Positions 28,194 through 37,611 are shown, counted from the first letter of the stretch. The stretch: DNA of 64,000 nt from Actinomycetota bacterium (GCA_026393535.1 JAPKZY010000037.1:1-64000); one strand, 5' to 3'. The notes: generated by a model not told the origin, from the letters alone. Numbers and translations: made by a program.

Positions 28194-29817
28194 TCGCGTT
28201 CCCAGCCAACTGGCAGCTCCCGAACCAACATGGTCGGTTGAGACTGATGTTGTCGTTCTAGGTTCTGGCGCTGCCGGATTATCAGCGGCGCTTGCAATGC
28301 GTCCTGTACGTGATGTTCTTCTCATAACTAAAGACACTCTTGATGCTGGCAGTACAAACTGGGCGCAAGGCGGGCTGGCAGCAGTGCTTGACCCAAATGA
28401 CTCTATTGAAAATCATGTGCAAGACACACTTGATGCGGGTGCTGGCTTATGTGATGAACAAGCCGTGCGCACGTTGGCCACTGAGGCACCCACCGCGATT
28501 CGTTATCTCATGGAATTGGGCGCATCATTTGATCCGGGTTTGCATGAAGGAGTAGCACTCACGCGAGAAGGTGGACATTCACACCGACGTATTGTTCATG
28601 CCGGTGGTGACCAATCGGGCGCCGAGGTACAACGAACCCTTGACGAATCGGTGCGCCTAGCAGGTGTGCACGTGGTGGAACGCGCTTTTGGTCTTGATCT
28701 TGTAATCGGCCATACATCTGACGGCACGCGTGCGGTGACTGGAGTAAAAGTCGCGATGCTTGACAGCAGCGGTGGCGTACAAAGCGTTGGCATAGTGAAC
28801 GCTCGCGCAGTCATTATCGCTACCGGCGGATACGGACAGGTGTATGCATCAACTTCAAATCCGTCTGCTGTTACGGGTGATGGCATTGCGCTTGCTTTGC
28901 GCGCAGGGTTAGAGGCAAGCGGTCTTGAATTTATTCAGTTTCACCCCACAGTTTTGTGGCGCGGTAGCAAGGCAACAGGCCAGCAAGCACTCATCAGTGA
29001 AGCAGTGCGCGGAGAAGGCGGCATTCTTTTAGATGCAGCCGGGCAGCGCGTGATGAAAGGTGTGCATCCGCAAGAAGATCTTGCGCCGCGGGACATTGTT
29101 GCTGCTGCAATCAGTGAACGCATGGCGCAAGCACCTGCTGGTGTAGATGACCACGTGTATCTGGACGCTCGCCATATCGAAAAATTTGATGAACGGTTTC
29201 CTTCCATCACTGCCTCGTGTCTTGACGCAGGCATCGACCCGCGAACTGAATTAATTCCTGTTGCGCCTGCTGCTCATTACGTGTGTGGTGGTGTTCGCGC
29301 CACGCTTAATGGCACAACGGCGTTACAAGGGCTGTATGTCGTTGGCGAAGCCGCATGCACAGGGGTGCATGGCGCAAACAGACTTGCTTCCAACAGTCTT
29401 ACTGAAGGCGTAGTAGCCGGAACGCGCGTTGGTCGAGCATTGAGCTGGACGTTGCCACCAGTCGCTACTCCCGATGAAACAGAGACTCCTGGAGCATTGA
29501 TTGATTCGTATCACCGCACAGCATTGCGTTCAGCAATGTCTAAGTATGTGGGCGTGTTGCGCACTCCGGAAGGACTCAACTCGGCTTCACGCATTTTGAA
29601 CACGCTGTCATCAAATATGTCGGCATCAGTTGTGCCTACTCGTAAAGCCTTTGAAGCCACCAACATGCTTACTATTGCAATGGCGGTAGTGGAAGCGGCA
29701 AAGACGCGTACTGAAAGTCGTGGTTGTCACAGGCGTACAGATTTTGATGCACCAAGTGATTCATGGAATCATCATTTGTCGTCCCGCATTGTTGATGGCC
29801 AGATTGAGGTGATGTAA
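28165..29817 (+). CDS. nadB: L-aspartate oxidase
   Basis: A flavoprotein of about 545-550 residues. The FAD-binding motif [17 protein letters not shown] begins near residue 29, followed by [30 protein letters not shown] and [20 protein letters not shown], all typical of NadB. It oxidises aspartate to iminoaspartate for NadA. There is no ATG: TTG at 28165 or GTG at 28180 are the candidates, both inside the 3' end of nadA; GTG gives a shorter overlap. The last base of its TAA stop is the first base of the nadC ATG. Confidence 0.94.
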   Translation: MAHHLVSANNRVPSQLAAPEPTWSVETDVVVLGSGAAGLSAALAMRPVRDVLLITKDTLDAGSTNWAQGGLAAVLDPNDSIENHVQDTLDAGAGLCDEQAVRTLATEAPTAIRYLMELGASFDPGLHEGVALTREGGHSHRRIVHAGGDQSGAEVQRTLDESVRLAGVHVVERAFGLDLVIGHTSDGTRAVTGVKVAMLDSSGGVQSVGIVNARAVIIATGGYGQVYASTSNPSAVTGDGIALALRAGLEASGLEFIQFHPTVLWRGSKATGQQALISEAVRGEGGILLDAAGQRVMKGVHPQEDLAPRDIVAAAISERMAQAPAGVDDHVYLDARHIEKFDERFPSITASCLDAGIDPRTELIPVAPAAHYVCGGVRATLNGTTALQGLYVVGEAACTGVHGANRLASNSLTEGVVAGTRVGRALSWTLPPVATPDETETPGALIDSYHRTALRSAMSKYVGVLRTPEGLNSASRILNTLSSNMSASVVPTRKAFEATNMLTIAMAVVEAAKTRTESRGCHRRTDFDAPSDSWNHHLSSRIVDGQIEVM

Positions 29818-30737
29818 TGGATATGTATTCACTCACAACTGAAACTGGTGCCTTGTTAGTTGCCGGTGGTCTGAATCCCTTGTACATCGAAGATGTCATT
29901 GAGAACACAATCTTGGAAGACCTCGACGGCGGTATTGATGTCACCTCAGTTGCCACTGTCCCTTTTGAACAACGCAGTATTGCCACATTCGGAACACGCG
30001 CCGATGGTTGTGTATCTGGTTTAGTCATCGCAGCCGCAGTAATCGAAATGGTGTGTGGGCCCCATGCAAGCTCCATTGATTATTTTCATAATGATGGTGA
30101 ACGGGTGCAAGTAGGCGATGTGCTGATGAAAATTGAAGCGCCGACTCAATTGTTGTTGACAGCAGAGCGCACCGCACTGAATTTGTTGTGCCATTTGTCG
30201 GGCATTGCTACGGCTACAGCTGCGTGGGTAGATGCAGTGTCTAGCACAGGCGCAATTATTCGAGATACACGTAAGACAACACCTGGTCTACGGGCACTTG
30301 AGAAGTATGCAGTGCGTTGTGGCGGGGGTCAGAACCACCGAATGAGTCTCAGTGATGCTGCCCTGGTGAAGGACAACCACATTGTGGCTGCAGGTGGAGT
30401 GGCTGAAGCCTTCGCCAAGGTGCGTGCTCTTGCAGATACTTTGCCGATTGAGATTGAAGTAGACACTCTTGAGCAATTACAAGTTGCGCTTGATGCTGGT
30501 GCAAATGTTGTGTTGTTAGACAACATGCCACCAGATGTGATGAAAGAGGCTGTGGCGATTTCGCAGCGTCACACTGCAAACACAGGACATGCTGTGCTGT
30601 TGGAGGCGAGCGGCGGACTCACTATTGCTACTGCTCGATCAGTTGCTGAAACTGGCGTTCATTTCATCAGTGTTGGCGGACTCACTCATTCATCGCCAAT
30701 TCTTGATATTGGCCTTGACCTTCAAACGATTATCTAA
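29817..30737 (+). CDS. nadC: Nicotinate-nucleotide diphosphorylase (carboxylating)
   Basis: A 306-residue quinolinate phosphoribosyltransferase. It has LEDLDGGIDVTSVATVP, ERTALNLLCHLSGIATATAAWV, the PRPP/quinolinate site RDTRKTTPGLRALEKYAVRC with GGGQNHR, the DAALVKDNHI Lys, and IEVDTLEQLQVALDAG. It closes the NadA-NadB-NadC route. Start and nadB stop share one base; its stop overlaps the convergent ABC1 kinase gene by 4 bp. Confidence 0.95.
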   Translation: MDMYSLTTETGALLVAGGLNPLYIEDVIENTILEDLDGGIDVTSVATVPFEQRSIATFGTRADGCVSGLVIAAAVIEMVCGPHASSIDYFHNDGERVQVGDVLMKIEAPTQLLLTAERTALNLLCHLSGIATATAAWVDAVSSTGAIIRDTRKTTPGLRALEKYAVRCGGGQNHRMSLSDAALVKDNHIVAAGGVAEAFAKVRALADTLPIEIEVDTLEQLQVALDAGANVVLLDNMPPDVMKEAVAISQRHTANTGHAVLLEASGGLTIATARSVAETGVHFISVGGLTHSSPILDIGLDLQTII

Positions 30738-32113
30738 TCGCGCGACACAAGCCATTTCGCTTCCGCTTCACCCATAGAGGTGGACGGCGCTGCATTGGTC
30801 ATGGGCCATAGTTCTTCTGAGATACGACGGAAATTGCCACTGGAGCGCAACTGGCCAAGAAGTGCATAGAGACCTAAGTTGATGCGTTGGATAAACACGA
30901 ACGACTTTGGAACCGTCGCGTATTGGGCGATAGCCGACGTGCGGTCAAATGTGTGACGCACGATTGAAGTTGCATATGAACTCGTCCACTCCATCACGCG
31001 CGATTCACGTACTGGCTCGTAGAAATGGGAGAAGTATTCACCACATTCCTGAGTAGTGAATGGTGCGTCAAGTTGCAACATGCCTGCACCTTCAATTACT
31101 TGACGGTATGTATCCATGTCGTCGTCGATGACGGCAGCCTTGACCATTGACTGGAACATCAACATTTCTTCTTGAGTGAAATGTTTAATCAGTCCGAAGT
31201 CGAGAAATGTAACCCTGCCATCTCCGTGAAAGATGTAATTGCCGGGGTGAGGATCGCCGTTGAACGCACGGAAGCGATACAAACTGCGAAATACAAACCG
31301 AAAGATTGCTTCACCGGCCATATCGCGCTGTTCTTGTGACCATTCACATACTTCTGCAAACGTGTGGCCAGTGACTAACTCGGTGACCAGAATGTTCTTC
31401 GTGGAATATTCGTGAAGAACTTCAGGAACATGAATAAACGGGTGGTTCCTATAAAAGTCCGCGAACATCTGCTGATTTGCAGCTTCGTTTTTGTAGTCGA
31501 GTTCTTCACGAAGGCGGTCCTTGATTTCTGCAACCATGTCTTCTGGATTTAATGACTTGAATCCGAAGGCAAGCATGGCACCCAACAGGTCTGCAGTGCG
31601 TAGATCAGAATCAATTGCTTCTCCGACGCCTGGGTATTGCACTTTCACCGCGACTGCCTTTTCGGTGCCATCGGCGAGACGAATAATTGCACGGTGTACT
31701 TGACCAATAGATGCTGAGGCGATTGGCTCGTCATCAAACTCAACAAATATGTCTTTGATAGAGCGTCCAAGTTCGCGTTCAATTTCAATGTGGACGAGTT
31801 CGACTGCCATGGGAGGAGCATTTGATTGCAATTGTGACAATGCAATACGCATGGGCTCTGGTAAACCGTCGTCAAGGTAACTGGCCATCTGGCCCACCTT
31901 CATGAGGGCACCTTTCATGTTTCCCAATTCATCGGCCACCTGTTGTGCCGATTTCAATTCTCGCGAACGAGACAATTGCTCTTTGCGCTCTGCGCCTGCA
32001 AATATCTTTCGGGCTGATGTACCAGCATGTCCGAGTCCGACGCGCGCCCCAAGACGAAGAAGTCGACTATTGCGGCGCCAACGCGAGCGCAGTTGAATTG
32101 CTTTTGAACTCAT
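30734..32113 (-). CDS. ABC1/UbiB family atypical kinase
   Basis: A 459-residue protein. The start at 32113 (MSSKAIQLRSRWRRNSRLL) has GGGAG 4 bp upstream and sits in an ATGA overlap with the hydrolase gene; an in-frame start 18 codons earlier is less likely. ABC1 hallmarks are present: the KxGQ motif ALMKVGQMASYLDDGLP, the alanine-rich loop EPIASASIGQVHRA, the Lys in VAVKVQYPG, FNGDPHPGNY and the metal-binding TFLDFG. Such proteins are ATPases or kinases linked to isoprenoid quinone and lipid metabolism. The substrate is unknown. Confidence 0.9.
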   Translation of the reverse strand: MSSKAIQLRSRWRRNSRLLRLGARVGLGHAGTSARKIFAGAERKEQLSRSRELKSAQQVADELGNMKGALMKVGQMASYLDDGLPEPMRIALSQLQSNAPPMAVELVHIEIERELGRSIKDIFVEFDDEPIASASIGQVHRAIIRLADGTEKAVAVKVQYPGVGEAIDSDLRTADLLGAMLAFGFKSLNPEDMVAEIKDRLREELDYKNEAANQQMFADFYRNHPFIHVPEVLHEYSTKNILVTELVTGHTFAEVCEWSQEQRDMAGEAIFRFVFRSLYRFRAFNGDPHPGNYIFHGDGRVTFLDFGLIKHFTQEEMLMFQSMVKAAVIDDDMDTYRQVIEGAGMLQLDAPFTTQECGEYFSHFYEPVRESRVMEWTSSYATSIVRHTFDRTSAIAQYATVPKSFVFIQRINLGLYALLGQLRSSGNFRRISEELWPMTNAAPSTSMGEAEAKWLVSRD

Positions 32114-32961
32114 ATATCTCCCAGAATTCCCGGTTTGTTTAGTGCGTCGTGATGCACTGCGAGGCACGCGTTGACAAGTAGCGGCACGAATTCAGAAGCC
32201 CGTGCATACACAGCGTCATGGTTTCCCGATATCTCAAAAACATGAGTGTCAGGAATCAGACTTGCAAGTGTTCGTTGTCGTCTGAGTGAAACAACTTGAT
32301 CTTCAGTAGTGATGACAACAGATGTGGGTACGTCAACTTCTGAGAGCCATTTCCGCGAATCAAATCGACCAAGCGCAGAACCCGCCTCAAGAATGCTGCG
32401 CCAGTCATGGCTTGCAATTTGGAGCGCAGCCCATGGTTCCCATGTCATTGTCTTTCGTGATAGGTACATGCGCTCGCTGATTGCTTGTTGAATTGATCGG
32501 GGAGTGATGCGCGCAAGTCCACCAAATCCGGTGAGCAGAGAAAACATGAATCGTTCTTGACGCGACGTCGCCCAATATCCCGCAGTTGCTGCAAGAACTA
32601 ACCCACGCACTCGGTGCTCGTGGCGTTTCCACATCAATTGGGCAATGGTGCCGCCCATGGAGTATCCGACAGGAATGAAAGTGGCGATTCCCAATTGATC
32701 CATCAGTGCCGCAACATCATCAGCACAATCAGAGAGACGAAACGACTGTGAAGATCTGATGCCACGTCCATGGCCACGATGGTCAAGAGCAATAACGCGA
32801 AAGTGTTTGCCGAGTTCTTCGTAACACATGTAGAAATTCAAGTCAGCAGTTGCTGTCCAGCCATGCAAGAGCACGACCGTCGGTGCGCCGGCTGGTCCCG
32901 TTATCTCTCGATAAAACGTGGTGCCTCTTCCGGGAAGAGACAATGTGTGGCCGGGGGGCAA
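32110..32961 (-). CDS. Alpha/beta hydrolase
   Basis: A protein of about 283 residues with the alpha/beta hydrolase signature: oxyanion VVLLHGWTATADLN, DHRGHGRG, nucleophile elbow PVGYSMGGTIAQL with Ser, a late Asp (TTEDQVVS) and the catalytic His in SGNHDAVYA. The TTG start at 32961 is the first usable codon, but the frame is open upstream and codes SDHSIPYL just before, which reads like genuine protein; the true start could be a rare codon near 32985. It lies 20 bp after greA and overlaps the ABC1 gene by 4 bp. Substrate unknown. Confidence 0.85.
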   Translation of the reverse strand: MPPGHTLSLPGRGTTFYREITGPAGAPTVVLLHGWTATADLNFYMCYEELGKHFRVIALDHRGHGRGIRSSQSFRLSDCADDVAALMDQLGIATFIPVGYSMGGTIAQLMWKRHEHRVRGLVLAATAGYWATSRQERFMFSLLTGFGGLARITPRSIQQAISERMYLSRKTMTWEPWAALQIASHDWRSILEAGSALGRFDSRKWLSEVDVPTSVVITTEDQVVSLRRQRTLASLIPDTHVFEISGNHDAVYARASEFVPLLVNACLAVHHDALNKPGILGDI

Positions 32962-32981
32962 ATATGGAATGGAATGATCGC

Positions 32982-33461
32982 TCAGTTGGCAACCTTCAGA
33001 ATGGTGACGGAAATTTTTGCGCCGTTCTCGAGAGTGATATTGACTTCGTCACTTTCTTTGTGACCAAGAAGTGCAGACCCAATAGGCGAGACAGGACTCA
33101 TCACTTCGATGCCTTGCTCGGTTCGCTTTTCTTCGATGTGTCCAATGAGGTACGTCTCGGCATCGTCTTCGTCATCGCCATCAAACAAAATGGTGACGGT
33201 TGAAAGGACTCCCACTTCGCCATCTGCGGGCGGAGTTGCAAGTTCCGAATCCTCTAAAATGGACAAGAGAAGGTTCTTGCGGTCATTAAACATGCCGTAT
33301 TCGTCTTTGGCTGCGTGATAGTCGCCATTTTCCTTTAAGTCGCCCATTTCGCGGGCCCGACCAATTTTGTCGGCCACTTCGGGAAGGACTTCATGTTCCA
33401 GGTGGACAATTTCGGTCTCGAGTCGGGAATATGTGGCTTGAGAGAGGAGGTGCTTTGCCAT
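32982..33461 (-). CDS. greA: Transcription elongation factor GreA
   Basis: A 159-residue GreA: an N-terminal coiled-coil hairpin with the acidic tip [20 protein letters not shown], which enters the RNA polymerase secondary channel, and a C-terminal FKBP-like domain ending [20 protein letters not shown]. It rescues backtracked polymerase by stimulating transcript cleavage. It is divergent from leuB, with 39 bp between the two start codons. Confidence 0.95.
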   Translation of the reverse strand: MAKHLLSQATYSRLETEIVHLEHEVLPEVADKIGRAREMGDLKENGDYHAAKDEYGMFNDRKNLLLSILEDSELATPPADGEVGVLSTVTILFDGDDEDDAETYLIGHIEEKRTEQGIEVMSPVSPIGSALLGHKESDEVNITLENGAKISVTILKVAN

Positions 33462-33500
33462 GAGGAGAAGGCTACCTGTGCCTTCTACGATGGTCTCCTT

Positions 33501-34496
33501 ATGTCACATCGCATCGCACTCATTGGCGGAGACGGAATTGGTCCCGAAGTTACGGCCGAGGCCGTGAAAGTGGTGCGCGCCACTGGGGTGGCAATCAAGA
33601 CCACAGATTTCGACCTGGGTGGCATGCGCTACCTGCGCGACGGCGAGATCTTGTCGGACGACGTGTTGAATCAGCTGCGCGGTTTTGACGCCATTTTGTT
33701 GGGGGCTGTCGGTACGCCAGACGTTCCTCCCGGCATTATCGAGCGCGGGCTTCTGTTGAAGATGCGTTTTGACCTTGACCTCTATGTCAACCAGCGCCCG
33801 TTTGTGGGTACTGCACCTGGCCACGTGACTGCGCACGACTTTGTTGTCATTCGTGAAAACACAGAAGGGCCGTATGTCGGTGAAGGCGGCGTTTTGCGTC
33901 GCGGTACTCCTCATGAAATTGCAACCCAAGGAAGTGTGAATACACGGCACGGCGTTGAGCGTTGTATTCGGTACGCATTTGAACTTGCAGCACAGCGCGA
34001 ACGTAAGCACGTCACTTTGGTGCACAAAACGAATGTGCTCACATTTGCTGGTGATCTGTGGCAGCGCGCATTCAATGAAGTTGCAGCACAATTTCCTCAC
34101 GTCGGTACTGCCTACAACCATGTTGATGCTGCGTGTATCTATTTTGTTGAAGATCCACACCGTTACGACGTCATCGTGACAGACAACTTGTTCGGCGACA
34201 TACTTACCGACCTCGGCGGCGCAGTCAGTGGCGGCATTGGTCTTGCATCATCTGCCAACTTGAACCCAGCTCGTACCGGCCCATCAATGTTCGAACCATC
34301 CCATGGGTCGGCACCAGACATCGTGGGCACAGGCAAGGCAAACCCCACAGCAGCAATCCTGTCTGCAGCGCTCATGCTTGATTTCCTGAATGAATCAGCG
34401 GCAGCTGATCGTATTCGTGCAGCATGTGGCACTGCGCCAACAGGGTCAACCGTCGACATCGGAAATGCCATCGCAGCAATCGTTGCCGGCAAGTAA
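33501..34496 (+). CDS. leuB: 3-isopropylmalate dehydrogenase
   Basis: A 331-residue enzyme starting [20 protein letters not shown], the conserved N-terminus of LeuB; an in-frame ATG at 33393 lies inside greA and is rejected. It has [17 protein letters not shown], the Lys of [21 protein letters not shown], and the NAD site [19 protein letters not shown]. It oxidatively decarboxylates 3-isopropylmalate. TACGAT (33486-33491) lies 9 bp before the ATG, without a ribosome site, so it is probably leaderless. ilvE follows by 27 bp. Confidence 0.94.
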   Translation: MSHRIALIGGDGIGPEVTAEAVKVVRATGVAIKTTDFDLGGMRYLRDGEILSDDVLNQLRGFDAILLGAVGTPDVPPGIIERGLLLKMRFDLDLYVNQRPFVGTAPGHVTAHDFVVIRENTEGPYVGEGGVLRRGTPHEIATQGSVNTRHGVERCIRYAFELAAQRERKHVTLVHKTNVLTFAGDLWQRAFNEVAAQFPHVGTAYNHVDAACIYFVEDPHRYDVIVTDNLFGDILTDLGGAVSGGIGLASSANLNPARTGPSMFEPSHGSAPDIVGTGKANPTAAILSAALMLDFLNESAAADRIRAACGTAPTGSTVDIGNAIAAIVAGK

Positions 34497-34523
34497 TCTT
34501 TCACCACATCACTTAGGAGCAAT

Positions 34524-35441
34524 ATGCCTACTCTCGTACCTACACCGAAAATCTGGATGAACGGAACACTTGTCGATTGGGACAAGGCTCAAGTGCATGT
34601 CCTGACACACACCCTTCACTACGGCACTGGCGTGTTCGAAGGTATTCGGGCATATGAAACCTCCGAAGGTCCAGCAGTGTTCCGTCTGACTGAACACATC
34701 AATCGGATGTTCAAGAGCGCAAAAATTCTTGGAATGGATATTCCCTACACACCAGAAGAACTCATTACTGCTACGAAAGAAGTGGTTCGTTCAACAGGTC
34801 TTCCTTCTTGCTACGTGCGTCCGCTTGCGTATTACGGATACGGCGAGATGGGCCTCAACCCATTGCCATGTGTTGTTGACGTTGCCATTGCTTGCTGGCC
34901 GTGGGGTGCATATTTGGGTGAAGACGCTTTAACAAAAGGTGTACGCATGAAGATTTCTTCGTGGACGCGTCTTGACCACAACACCATGCCACCTGCTGCG
35001 AAAACCGTTGGTAACTACGTGAACTCTTCTCTTGCCAAAGTAGAGGCGTTGAAGGCCGGATACGACGAAGCAATCATGCTGAACCCGCAAGGCTTTGTCA
35101 GCGAGTGCACCGGAGAAAATATCTTTGTCGTGCGAAATGGCGTCATCCTGACCCCGCCCCTTTCTGCAGGCGCTCTCGAGGGCATCACACAGGACTGCGT
35201 GGCCCAGATTGCCGCCGAGCTTGGCTATGAAATGCGGGTGGAGAACATTGTCCGCTCAGACCTGTATATTGCGGAAGAGATTTTTTGCTGCGGAACAGCC
35301 GCGGAAGTCAGTGCTATCAACTCGGTCGATGACCGTGAAGTGCCCTGCCCAGGACCTATCACCACTGCAATTGCAGGGCTCTACGCCAAGGCAGTTCGTG
35401 GACAAGTTGCACACTACAAACATTGGTGCGAACTGGCCTAA
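34524..35441 (+). CDS. ilvE: Branched-chain amino acid aminotransferase
   Basis: A 305-residue fold-type IV PLP enzyme. VLTHTLHYGTGVFEGIRAY is the conserved N-terminal segment, KTVGNYVNSSLAKVEALKAG follows with the substrate region, and GYDEAIMLNPQGFVSECTGE matches IlvE. TTAGGAGCAAT precedes the ATG, a proper ribosome site. It carries out the last step for leucine, isoleucine and valine. It is downstream of leuB in one likely operon. D-amino-acid transaminase is a related alternative but the motifs favour IlvE. Confidence 0.93.
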   Translation: MPTLVPTPKIWMNGTLVDWDKAQVHVLTHTLHYGTGVFEGIRAYETSEGPAVFRLTEHINRMFKSAKILGMDIPYTPEELITATKEVVRSTGLPSCYVRPLAYYGYGEMGLNPLPCVVDVAIACWPWGAYLGEDALTKGVRMKISSWTRLDHNTMPPAAKTVGNYVNSSLAKVEALKAGYDEAIMLNPQGFVSECTGENIFVVRNGVILTPPLSAGALEGITQDCVAQIAAELGYEMRVENIVRSDLYIAEEIFCCGTAAEVSAINSVDDREVPCPGPITTAIAGLYAKAVRGQVAHYKHWCELA

Positions 35442-35563
35442 GACGGCCCCAAAACCACCCCTCATCTGAGAAGATTTCAATGCTGGGGGTCGGCAATTAG
35501 GTGTGCTACTTTTTTTGAGTACTAGGGAGTAGGACTCTTGGGTAATCCTTTTAAGGGGGGAAA

Positions 35564-36283
35564 ATGGAAATGAAAACGGTTTTAAATGACCCGGATCTCA
35601 ATCGGCTTGTCTACAACGCGCTGTCCTTTGGAACAGCAGTTATGTTGGGCGCGTTTGTTTACTTTTTGACACAGATGAAGAGTGTTGCGAAGCAGTACCA
35701 AAACGGCGTTGCAGTATCTGCAGTTGTTGTAGGTATCGCGGGCTATCACTACTACAGAATGTGGAGCGGATGGGCAGCAGGAACGGTAAATGAGGGGTAC
35801 CGCTATGCGGACTGGCTCATTACAGTGCCATTGCTGGTTATCGAACTATTGATTGTCCTCGGAGTAACTGCCGATCGTCGCAAGAAGTTGATGACAACTT
35901 TGGTTCCTGCCACTGTTTTGATGATTGGCTTGGGTTACCCAGGTGAAGTCTCGAAGAATGACAACACAAAGTGGTTGTTCTGGGTGTTGGCAATGTTGCC
36001 ATTCGCCTACATCCTCTTGACACTGTCAAAAGAGTTGAAGTCAGCTGGAAGTCGGGAAACCGGTGCGGTTAGTGCATCAATCAAAAATGCAGCAACAATT
36101 CTGTTGGTGACATGGATGGTGTACCCAATCGGTTACTTGTTCCCAGTGATTTTTGCAGTTGGTAACGAAGGAGCTGAAGCTGCTCGTCAGGTGGCCTACA
36201 CCATTGCTGACATAACGGCAAAGGCACTGTACGGAATAATGATTCTGAATATTGCGAAAGCTCGTTCGGGCGACTCGCACTAG
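35564..36283 (+). CDS. Light-driven proton pump, proteorhodopsin-type microbial rhodopsin
   Basis: A 239-residue seven-helix rhodopsin. Helix C reads RYADWLITVPLLVIELLIV, which gives the proton-pump DTE set (Asp83, Thr87, Glu94). Leu91 occupies the spectral-tuning position of green-absorbing proteorhodopsin. Helix B keeps the His (YHYYRM, His62) that pairs with the acceptor Asp, and helix G has IADITAK with Asp216 and the retinal Lys220. It pumps protons outward in light. Spacing from AGGGGGG (35554-35560) is 3 bp to this ATG and 9 bp to ATG 35570, so the second may be used. No carotene oxygenase or carotenoid gene is in the window, so retinal is made elsewhere. A strong terminator follows: single-gene transcript. 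Confidence 0.96.
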   Translation: MEMKTVLNDPDLNRLVYNALSFGTAVMLGAFVYFLTQMKSVAKQYQNGVAVSAVVVGIAGYHYYRMWSGWAAGTVNEGYRYADWLITVPLLVIELLIVLGVTADRRKKLMTTLVPATVLMIGLGYPGEVSKNDNTKWLFWVLAMLPFAYILLTLSKELKSAGSRETGAVSASIKNAATILLVTWMVYPIGYLFPVIFAVGNEGAEAARQVAYTIADITAKALYGIMILNIAKARSGDSH

Positions 36284-36296
36284 TTAGTTCACATTG

Positions 36297-36337
36297 AAAA
36301 GGCGGGCATGATCTTTAGTGATCATGCCCGCCTTTTT
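36297..36337 (+). terminator. Strong intrinsic terminator after the rhodopsin gene
   Basis: GGCGGGCATGATC (36301-36313) pairs perfectly with GATCATGCCCGCC (36320-36332), loop TTTAGT, followed by TTTTT and preceded by AAAA. It begins 14 bp after the rhodopsin stop. Confidence 0.93.
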
Positions 36338-36350
36338 CAATTGGGTGGGG

Positions 36351-36356
36351 TAAGGT
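36351..36356 (+). promoter_or_regulatory. Putative -10 element for the two small membrane-protein genes
   Basis: TAAGGT ends 6 bp before the ATG at 36363, with no ribosome binding site between, as at other probable leaderless starts in this window. Confidence 0.45.
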
Positions 36357-36362
36357 TTGCTC

Positions 36363-36551
36363 ATGAAACCAAAAGTTATTCTGCAAGCCTCAGTACTCAT
36401 TTCTGCTGCAGCAAGCCTTGCATTAAGTATTTCGTTGTATTTTTCTGGTAGCGAACAGACCGACAAACTCAATGGAATTTATGTAGGAGTCTGGGTGCCA
36501 TCAATCCTGGCGCTGGGTGCTTTTCTTCTTGCTGGGAAAAAGGAATCGTAA
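36363..36551 (+). CDS. 62-residue protein with two membrane segments, unknown function
   Basis: The product starts MKPKVILQASVLISAAASLA. It has two hydrophobic segments (about 5-29 and 40-58) joined by a short loop SGSEQTDKLNGIY, and a basic end GKKES. The segment VGVWVPSILALGAFLL is the most distinctive part. I do not recognise a family. It probably starts a leaderless transcript just after the rhodopsin terminator and runs without a gap into the next tiny gene (TAA then ATG). A subunit of a membrane complex is plausible. Confidence 0.65.
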   Translation: MKPKVILQASVLISAAASLALSISLYFSGSEQTDKLNGIYVGVWVPSILALGAFLLAGKKES

Positions 36552-36665
36552 ATGTCTGAAGCAACTCTTTTTTCGTTTGGTGCGGTGATTTTTGTCATCG
36601 TGTTTACCGGAGCAACCCTTTTTGGCATGGCTTCTTTGAAAGAGTACCAAGACCGGACTAAGTAG
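36552..36665 (+). CDS. 37-residue single-pass membrane protein
   Basis: ATG at 36552 directly follows the preceding stop, and TAG ends it at 36663-36665. The product starts MSEATLFSFGAVIFVIVFTG, continues ATLFGMASLKEYQDRTK: one membrane segment with a short acidic N-terminus and a charged C-terminal tail. The size and layout resemble small accessory subunits of transporters or respiratory complexes. Coupling to the upstream 62-residue gene supports a real two-gene unit. The SDR gene begins 7 bp later and may share the transcript. Confidence 0.55.
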   Translation: MSEATLFSFGAVIFVIVFTGATLFGMASLKEYQDRTK

Positions 36666-36672
36666 TCCTGAA

Positions 36673-37434
36673 GTGTCTCGTCAAATTGCTCTAATTACTG
36701 GCGCATCGTCGGGCATTGGAAAAGCATTCGCTCAGTACTACGCAGCAGCAGGATTTCATCTTGTGCTTATTGGGCGTGATATCGATCAACTGACGTTAGT
36801 AAGCGAAGAAATAGTTGCTACTGGTGCAAGCTGCCAGATCTGTGTGGCAGATTTATCGGAGTCAAGTGGCGTGGAAATCGTTCTGGCCTGTTGTTCGGAA
36901 CCGGATGTTGTCGTTGCAAATGCTGGTGTCACTATGGCTGGTCGAGTGGGCACGAGAGACTGGACAGATCTCGAACAGATGAGTTACCTGCTTGGGGTTG
37001 GAGTTGCGCAATTGCTTGAGGGAATTGTTCCCGCAATGACGCAACGAGGGTCAGGAGACATTCTGATCGTGTCCAGTATCGCTTCGTTAATCACAATGCC
37101 AAATTCTGCAATGTATGCAGCTTCTAAGTCGTTCGTCACGGCCTATGGACGGAGTGTGGCTGCAGAAACCGAACGATTCGGTGTTCGCGTGTGTGTGCTG
37201 TGTCCCGGCTATGTCCATACAAACTTGCATGAACGAGCCGGATTGTCCCACCTTGAAAAGCAAGTCCCACGGTGGATGTGGATCTCGTCAGACACGGTGG
37301 TGCAGGCAGGAATTAGGGGTCTTCGGCGCAAAAAGGTGGTGGTCGTACCTGGTCTTGTCTATCGCTCAGTTCGCCCCTTTCTGAATTCCCGCGCCGCCCA
37401 GCGCATATGGAGACAACTGACAAAACGGCGTTGA
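36673..37434 (+). CDS. Short-chain dehydrogenase/reductase
   Basis: A 253-residue SDR with GTG start. It has the NADP motif ALITGASSGIGKAFAQYYAA, VVVANAGVTMAGRVG, catalytic Ser in IVSSIAS, and Tyr/Lys in YAASKSF. The late segment VLCPGYVHTNLHERAG and the basic C-terminus (LRRKKVVVVPG, RIWRQLTKRR) are typical of the DltE/YqjQ-like class with a hydrophobic tail. Likely an oxidoreductase acting on lipids or sugars; substrate unknown. Confidence 0.85.
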   Translation: MSRQIALITGASSGIGKAFAQYYAAAGFHLVLIGRDIDQLTLVSEEIVATGASCQICVADLSESSGVEIVLACCSEPDVVVANAGVTMAGRVGTRDWTDLEQMSYLLGVGVAQLLEGIVPAMTQRGSGDILIVSSIASLITMPNSAMYAASKSFVTAYGRSVAAETERFGVRVCVLCPGYVHTNLHERAGLSHLEKQVPRWMWISSDTVVQAGIRGLRRKKVVVVPGLVYRSVRPFLNSRAAQRIWRQLTKRR

Positions 37435-37516
37435 GTTTCTTGCCCCCAATGTGGGTCTGTCAATAAGTTGGGCTTGGGGGTTGACGAACGGCATGGGAAG
37501 GCGCGAGACTGTGTGG

Positions 37517-37582
37517 ATGTCAATCGCCAGCACTTCTCGCCGCCTCGTCGGCATCGCTGTCGCGATCATCATTATTCGTTAG
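37517..37582 (+). CDS. Isoleucine-rich leader peptide of cimA
   Basis: A 21-codon ORF: ATG 37517, TAG 37580-37582. It starts MSIASTSRRLVG and ends AVAIIIIR, with four consecutive Ile codons (ATC ATC ATT ATT) three codons from its stop and six Ile codons in all. A 7-bp hairpin begins at the stop codon (GCGCACG 37582-37588 with CGTGCGC 37600-37606), then comes a terminator and, 99 bp after the stop, cimA. TTGACG at 37481-37486 and GAGACT at 37505-37510 could be -35 and -10; the start of RNA would then be at the ATG. This is the arrangement of an amino-acid attenuator. Confidence 0.8.
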   Translation: MSIASTSRRLVGIAVAIIIIR

Positions 37583-37611
37583 CGCACGCCGGTTTCCGAC
37601 GTGCGCGTTTC

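Noticed and set aside
33504-34160. A 218-residue minus-strand ORF opposite leuB
   Set aside because: Shadow of leuB; Cys/His-rich random composition and no start signal.
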